Shown one piece after another: positions 52,301 to 61,300 of a stretch of 64,000 nt of DNA. This DNA is from Branchiostoma floridae (taxonomy: Eukaryota; Chordata; Leptocardii; Amphioxiformes; Branchiostomatidae): contig NC_049979.1 of the NCBI RefSeq assembly GCF_000003815.2, positions 21,125,308 to 21,189,307 on the forward strand. Reading direction: 5' to 3'. Both the position numbers and the translations under genes were made by a program. The notes under the pieces were generated by a model. It did no database searches. It was not told the origin of the DNA and was given only the letters and a program-made list of their open reading frames with translations. Every line of letters begins with the position of its first letter. Position 1 is the stretch's first letter.

Positions 52301-55300
52301 CGTTATCATTATCTCTTGACTTTGTTATTTAGCGTTTTGTAGCCATGTATGTGTGTCCTTATTTTGTTTATGTACATGAGAAGAAGACCTCGATAAGGAG
52401 GGTCTGCTTTCCGTCTCATCCTCTTTAAAGAAATCTGAATAAAAAAAAAACTTTGTAGATGCCCTAAAAACATTACATGGAAGGTTTTGTCTTAAGATGT
52501 TGTTTTATCAGCTTTAAATTTATTCCCACTTGCAGTGAATGAATGTCCCCAACTTGATACACCTACTAATGGCCAGGTTTATGGCAATAATGCCTACACT
52601 GGTATGATGGTCTTCTTCTGTAATGACGGATATGAACTGGTCGGTGATCCTGTGCGACAGTGCAACTCGGTCGATGGCACATGGAGTGGGACTCAGCCAA
52701 CTTGTCAAAGTACTCGTCTATAATTCTTATCAAATTATTATAGAAATTTTGATAGAAAGCAACTATCATTCATGTATGCGCACGCTGCTTTGTACTGCAT
52801 GTAAGGTTTGCAATGTACAACTGACTTGACTTTGTCCTAACCAGTGAAAAGTTGTGTCTGTGTTATAAGAAATGAGCATGTTGCGATAGGCTAAATTTCT
52901 GTTCAATGTTTTGATACAATTATCATACACCTTACACACATATCTTCATCATGCCATTATGGCATTATTTCTTTCTTTTCAATCATGTGGCTTTCACTTG
53001 ACGTTGTCTTTTTTGTGATATCCTAAACAGGGAAAGAGTGTCCCACACTTTCAACACCCAGTAACGGTTTTATGTCTGGCGCAAACTTCTATGGCGACCA
53101 GGTGACCTTCACATGTCATTCTGGGTACGAAATCTCCGGAAGTGCGGTCTTAACCTGTCAGATGAACCAACAGTGGAACGGAACCCAGCCGACATGTGAA
53201 CGTGAGCAACACTTACCTTGAATTTGTTGTGCCACTTAAATTTGAATTCCACAGGTTAGATTAGAATGATTATCTAACTTGTACCTCCTGGTCCTAAGGG
53301 ATGTTATTATGATCATGATAAAGGTAGACCCATATCATTTTTCAAGCCATAGGGTTAGTAGGCTATTATCCACTGTGTCAAGGGCACTTTTACCTCCCCA
53401 ACTGAAATCAGGCACTTTTCAAAAGGACACAACATCTAGCCAGGAGTGTCATTTCATCTCCTGTCCGCTAGCCTTGTCACTCTGAAGAATCTGATAGAAA
53501 AAATTATCTACAAAGTATAAATGTACAAGACCAATTAGCAGGAAATTGTGAAAAATATCACGTCTACCTAGTTTTGAATGTTGTCACTATTGTTATCATT
53601 TTGCTTGTCTTTGAGTTTTTTTTCATAAATGATACTTGAATCCCCATTTTACTTCATGTTTTCCCAATTTTCCAAAGATGTCAAAAGCCATGCTGGTATC
53701 AATGCTTTTTTTCATTCCCTTACCCTATACACATCAGGGATCCATTGCCCACCATTGAGTCCCATAGCTAATGGACAGATGAGTGGAGGTCATCTGTTTG
53801 GTGACCAGGTCATGTTTGTGTGCAACTCTGGCTACGAGCTCAGCGGCAGTCCCTCTCGGACATGTCAGGCAGATGGAACATGGTCGGGAATACAGCCAGT
53901 TTGTGACCGTAAGTTTGGAATGCGGAAATCCATAGATTATTTGAGGATGATGTTGACATGCATTTCCTGAAATGAGTCTTGACGTAAAAACAAAGATGAA
54001 CTGTAGCAACTCAAAACATGCTAGCCAAAATGTTTATATGTTCAAGTTCTTCAATAAGATGCAAACATTTTAGATGGATGAACAAAAGAACATTAAGGTA
54101 AATACTGGATAATGCTGTAAATCTTGACACATTCACGGAAGTTTAATTTGCAAATATGTGTTTAAATTGTATCACTACTACTAAAATATTCCAATAACAA
54201 ACACAGTGAAAACGTCCTCTTCCCTCCTACATCAAAATTGAAATTACAGTGACTGATTTGATATTATGGTTGCTTCAAGGCGTGGTATGCCCAGACACGT
54301 CACCCCCAGCCCACGGTTCAGTGACTGGAGGGCTGTATCTCGGTGACACGGCAACATACTCCTGTGACCCTGGGTATGAACTACATGGAAGTGCCGCCCA
54401 GATATGCCAGGCCGACCAAAGATGGAGTGGGACACAGCCAACATGTCTCAGTAAATATTTGGATTTATTTCTTAGGACATTATTATTATTGTAAGATTGT
54501 TGTACAATTGAAAACTGAAAGTGTTCCTGGGATATTGGGCCATATGTGCTGCAAAATTCAGCCGTCTTGTAATGGAAATTGCTGGCTTGTAAACATTTTC
54601 ATGCTTGAAAACTCAACATCATCAATATATATTACAACATATAACAAATGATACTAAACATGATCTGAAAAGTTTATCTGTTGACAATAGCAGTTTTTTT
54701 TGTGGGTACCTTCCCATATTGCTTTTGCTCCATTTCTTCTCCTTCTCCAAACAGAGAAGGTCAATGAACTGTACCAGACTACTGTCACCATGGTTGCTGT
54801 CAAAGAAGCAGACATGACGTAATGTTAGATTACACTATGTACAAAAACATGTAGCAACTGGCTTGGCTTGTGAAACTAAATGTAGCATCACAATGACAAA
54901 TTTTGTGCATGAACTGAAGGTTCAATAATCTGAAGGTTAAAACAAAAGGGCTGTAGATATTTTTGTATTGTATTGTTAACTGTAATAACCCGTCTGCTAT
55001 ATTTTTTCTGATGTTAGGAAAACCATGCTCGACTTTGGACCCCCCTCTGAATGGTAAAGTCAATGGCTCCAACCTCTATGGAGACACGGTAACCTTCACC
55101 TGCAATGTTGGGTTCGACTTGGTGGGTGACCAGACAAGGACCTGTCAGAGTGACCAGCAGTGGAGTGGAACACAGCCATACTGTCAAAGTAAGTTAATCT
55201 CACCTAAAAGTACCGACAATAATCCCATCAACCAATGACCCCATACTTGGTACCATGGTGGTGATTGGTTGTCCATAGCTCTGTATAATGTTTAACATAT

Positions 55301-58300
55301 GTTGATTGGTCCATTCTGATCATTTAATACCATTTGTGTCCTTGGTACTGAATGGATAGTAGCAATTAAGAGGAAGGGTTCCCATTGTATCTATTTGCGC
55401 AAGGTAACAGTTACTCAAGCAGATGGATAAGATTTAGAAGCAATGCTACATTATTACCAGTGCCCATTATTACCCTGTTCTTGGTGCTGATTGGCTGGTC
55501 ATGGTTAGTCTTCTGAGATTGGCTGATTGGCTCTCTTCATGGCAGTAAGTGGTATCCCTCTCCTTGGTGCTGAAAGGTTGGTGAAGTTGCACCTCAGTGC
55601 TGGGCATCTCGGAGGATAATTTTTTAGTTTACTAGTAACCGCTTACCCTAAGTGTCCATGCAGAACAAGACTGCGGCCAGCTGCCAACCCCAAGCCACGG
55701 CGCCTGGTCAGGCGGGACTCACTATGGCAACCAGGTGACCTTCACATGTGATCCTGGGTACGAGATCGTTGGAAGTGCGACATTGACCTGTCAGGAGAAT
55801 CAGCAGTGGAGCGGAGCTCCACCCACATGTACACGTGAGTACTCTTGTTTAAGATATTGCAAGTCTATAACTATGCAAAATTTTTATGCTGAAATAGACA
55901 GTTTGATGTAACTTGCTCAATATGTACCGCATTATACCAATAATGCTCCCAATGACAGTGTTTCCAAAGTTGCTAGTTGAGAGAATTATTTGTATTCTGA
56001 CTGACAGCTGCCATCTGTCTCTTTTGAAAACAGTGATAACATGTCTGGGCCTTAATGCACCAAGCAACGGTCAGATGAGTGGCAGCTCCTCTTACGGAGA
56101 CCAAGTGACGTTTGCATGCAATGTCGGGTACAGTCTTAGCGGAAGCCCCTCACGTACCTGTATGGCGGACGGAACATGGTCAGGAGTCCAACCAGTCTGT
56201 AACCGTAAGTGTAGTCCCAACTTGAAAGGATACTTTCTACTTTTACTTATGTTTATAGTGCCCATGACACGAAATGCAACAGTTTCTGATTATAAACCTG
56301 CTACACCATAAACCATCATTTAATTGATGATTAATGTACAAATTTTCCTTCTCCATTTTTTAAAACCTTTTACTATCAATTTTCTTCGAACAGTGACTAT
56401 TTATTAAAGGTAGAGAACGTACCTCCAAATTTTACCATCAAAAGTCGTATTTTTGCTTCCTGTTGATCAAATCATAGATTTAATGAAATAACGTCTTTTC
56501 CTTGCTGCAGTCATCCTCCATTCAGTAAACATGACATATTTTCATTCTTTGCTATTTTCAGACATGAAGTGCCCTGACCTGGTAGCACCACTGCATGGAT
56601 CTCAGAGTGGAGGAACATATGTTGGCGACACTGTGACGTTCTCCTGTGATACTGGGTATGAACTTGTCGGGACGCCTGACCAGACATGTGACGTGACTCA
56701 AACCTGGAGCAATGCAACACCAACATGCACAAGTAAGAATAATTGATTATACATGGTAACATGAATGATGCATACTGTTAATGGTTGTTTTTTGTTTAAG
56801 GTTTCCTACCTGGTTAAATTGGCATTGTTTTCTCATCAATGAATTAAGAAAGAATTGAATTGTAACAAATATTGCTAGATTGGCATGAACTATTTTGGAT
56901 ACGATTCGAACATCCTGATATTTACTAATTATCTGTAGTTATTAATTTTTTCTAATTAGATGAAAACAATTATTCTCTAATAACTACAGATCACTAGAAG
57001 ATATCAAGATGTGCAAACGTGTTGTAGCTTTCATCATTATACACATTAAAACATATGGCCAAAATTTATCATATTTAGAATTCTTTCATGCCCGTCTTTC
57101 AATATCAGTTACAACTCTATTATTTCTTAATGAATTACTGAGAAATGAATGGAAGGTCAAAATACCTATTTGACCAGGTAGAAACCTTAGCCATCTAGTT
57201 GCCAAGCATCGCTTAGCTACTACAAACTCAGGTGAAAAGATTGACCCAAAGCATGCAGAAGGATGTGTTATGCAAATTATCAGGCTGTTGCAGTTTCTAA
57301 GTTTGTTAAACAAATATTTAAAAAAATAGCAAGTGCTGCAAAATAATATAAAGGTACCTTTTTCTTACATTTACATTATACCTCAAGAGTCATTATTGTA
57401 GTACAGCATAATATGGCAAAATACAAAATTGGTATACTTGATTACTGACAGTGACCCTGTTTTCTTGATTGTACTTTAATATCAGGAGTGGCCTGCCAGA
57501 CGCTGGACCCTCCCACCAATGGTATAATAAACGTAATCAGTAACCTGTATGGAGGCGCAGTGACATTCGACTGCGATGTGGGTTACCAGCTCGTAGGCAG
57601 TCCAATATTGACCTGTCAGAGCGACAAGCAGTGGAGTGGGTCACCACCTAGCTGTCAAAGTAAGAAAGACTCCTTACATAATATTTAGAAATAGTCTCAT
57701 CGATGCTACCAATATGTGGATGCTAGATGTAATTCGCAAGCAAGAAATGGCAATGTAGGAGTTGAGGTGCTAGACCCAGTGTATCATCAAGATGATCAAT
57801 TTTTTTCTCAATGATTTAATGGTTTCTCACAAGAACATTTCATAAGAAGAAGTTTGAGATTGTTGTGTAATATCTCTCATATGAAGTACATATAGGTATG
57901 TACAGACTGACTTGTACTACTGGCTTTATCATCTAGAAATACAGTGCCCACCACTGACATCACCAGCATTTGGTTGGCAGCTTCGCACCCAGTACTCCTA
58001 TGGGGACCAAGTGACATTCGNNNNNNNNNNNNNNNNNNNNNNNNNNNNNNNNNNNNNNNNNNNNNNNNNNNNNNNNNNNNNNNNNNNNNNNNNNNNNNNN
58101 NNNNNNNNNNNNNNNNNNNNCGAATGTGATACTGGGTCAAACGTCGTAGGCAGCGCTACGCTGACGTGCCAGGCTGACGGACAGTGGAGCGCAACAGAGC
58201 CTACATGTGAAAGTATGCACATTTGTTTACCTTTCATGGTAGTTCATGTTGATGTTATATCATTGTATATCTAAAATATACATGAGTCACATGAAATGCC

Positions 58301-61300
58301 TCTTAAAAATCTTCTTGAGAATGCCATTAGAAACAGTTTATTAGATTGACTGGGATTCGCCTAGTTACATAGCTATGTTATTTATTGGTAATAGTAATTG
58401 GTAATAATACGTAATGTTAAATAGAATGTCTTTGGGGGATGATATGTTGTATCATTTTTCCACTAATCTTTATTGAATCATTATCGATAAGTCTTTAATT
58501 CTTATCAGATGAAGATGGCATCTTTGTTGGTATCAACAATCCAAGGACAAAGACAGTCATCTGAATTTGTCACAGATTTATGCAAAACCTTTCTCATTTA
58601 TAAACACATTGATGTCATTGGTTATGAGACTTGATTAACTTGTGTGACGGACTTTTATGTACTTTTCTGTCAAAAGGAATCCAGTGCCCTCCACTCAGTC
58701 CTATATCAAATGGTCAGATGAGTGGAGGCGGCAGCTTCTTTAATGACCGGGTGACCTTTGTGTGCGACTCTGGCTACGATCTCCATGGAAGCGACAGACG
58801 AATGTGTCTAGCAGACGGCACATGGTCGGGCATCCAGCCTGTTTGTAACCGTGAGTGACATTCACTTCATTCTTTTCTGCAGATGGTCATCTAGTAACAT
58901 AAAATACAACTCAGCATATTCAGTTTCACCTGAGGTACCAGCTCAACTGTAGGTTGGAGTGCCTGATAGCCAATATTTTGTACATCATTCTTTTTCTTAA
59001 ATTGTTATGGGTCCCTAGAAAACAGACATTTCAATGCAAAGACACCACGAGTTAAGAAACATAGGATTTTTATGTTTGAATCCAGTTTTGAAATGTTTGA
59101 CAGTGGTGCAAGCATCACACTTGGATTTGCACCATTCCCTTGAAAATAAAGATTTGTCCGGAACACTCATATTGTACGTTATCACATAGTACATGATATG
59201 TAGTAGAGAGGAACATCTTGATTCACACAGGCTTCTTTTCACAGGCACCGAGTGTCCTGATCTGGCTGCACCAGCTAATGGCTATATAACATCGGGAAAA
59301 TTCTATGGCGACACAGCGACGTACAGCTGCCAAATTGGGTATGAAATCGATGGTGTTGCAGTCAGGATATGCCAGGATGATAAGACTTGGGGTGGGATGG
59401 AGCCGACCTGCACCAGTTAGTTGCACTCAGTCTGTTTTTTGTTGTTGCCCATGAACATAAAGATGACGTTTGCTGACTTAAGTTTATTTTACAATTCTCA
59501 TAGTGCATTACCTAAGATTGTTATCATGACATTTTGTCAGTATGCCAATTTAACTCTAGATCTGAGTCCAGTGAACAATTGGATGAATTTGGAACAAATA
59601 ATTACCAGATGCATTCTGCATCATATACTCCTGAATTTTAAAATTCATTGCGTCTTCTCCTGTCACCATTGCACAGTGAAACAGACCACTCTATTCATTT
59701 CAGGAAAGGAATGTCCGCTTTTGGATCCTCCAACCAATGGTGGAATATATGGGAATAATGATAACCTGTTTGGAGACGTAGTGACTTTCTACTGCCAAAC
59801 TGGGTTTGAGCTGATTGGAGGCCCAACACTGACCTGTCAGAGTGACCAACAGTGGAGTGGGCCACAACCATACTGTCAAAGTATGGAAATTAGTTTCTGT
59901 GAAATACAATCTAGGCGAATGCAAAATTCAGAGTAGACTCTGCACATAGTTTGGTGGTGATTGATACAAAAGTAGAAAGTTTGCCACTACCTTGTAAATC
60001 TTGAAATAGATTGGACTACTTGGTCTATGTTGTCTGGTAGAGTACCATATTATTTGGAACACCAATTGGTTAGAAGGATTTGGGCAGGCATGTATATGAT
60101 TAAAGGTTTTATTTGCTTTCGATTAATACTATTTCATTTTCTTGGTTAATCACCACTTGGTTAAGATCAATAAGATAGTCACCTTTATTTTCCACACAGA
60201 AAAAGAATGCCCACTGCTACAAGCACCAACCAATGGTGGATCGTCTGGATCTTTTTCCGTTGGGAGCCAGTTGACCTTCACATGTGATCTTGGTTATATG
60301 CTGAATGGCAATGCAACACTGTCCTGCTTGGACACACAGGTGTGGAGTGGAACCCCACCTACTTGTGACAGTAAGTTTTTTTTACCTTCAGATCCCACTT
60401 GTGATTTTTACTCTACAACATCATACTAACTACATGTTCTTCCTGATTTAAATCTATGAAAAGTCTGGTTACAGCCAGGCCCAACGAAATTCCATTCTTA
60501 CTTTAAATCTATATATCTACAAGGTTTAGTGTCACACCTTCAATTATGAAATCTTGCATGCCTTTTCATATTACAATTAATTGAAAACAAATGACGAGGT
60601 AATAAAGGACAAATCTTATTGATATTATGTAAAGTACCATTCTCAATGGTTAATTCTGCCTCTTAGTTAAGTTACTAAATTGAATCATAAAGTCGAAGCT
60701 TGGTATGACAAACAAAATCTAGAAGTATGCTATTCTTTAGTTGATGCAACTTTGTGTCAAGATTCAGGCCTTTTTGAGGTGGCCTCTTAATCCATTACAA
60801 TTTCCATTTCATTTTAAATCAGATTGATGATCTTTTTCAACACTGACTGTGGTAATCAGGAACTGGATTTTTAAGAATATTTCATGTTCTTGATGTGTCT
60901 GAAATCAGAGATAACCTGTCCTGCTCTGAGCCCACCAACCAATGGCCAGATGAATGGCAACAGTAACTTCTATGGAGACCAAGCAAGTTTTGCATGTGAC
61001 CTTGGCTTTGAGCTGAATGGGAGCCCCTCACTCTTCTGTCAGCAAGATGGAACCTGGTCAGGAACCCAGCCAGTTTGCAATGGTATGAGGAAATATTTTA
61101 CTTTCTCTGAGGAAATATGTTATTTTTGTATGATAATGTCTGTCTATTATATACACAAGTAAATAAACTTAGTAGAATGTATCAACAGATTTAACAGGGA
61201 ACTAGACTCAATGTGTATTTTGCTTTTTTGATATCACAGTTCGCTCATTACAAAGGACTGATTTAACAGCAGATGATATAAGTTTCAGACAATGCCTCCA

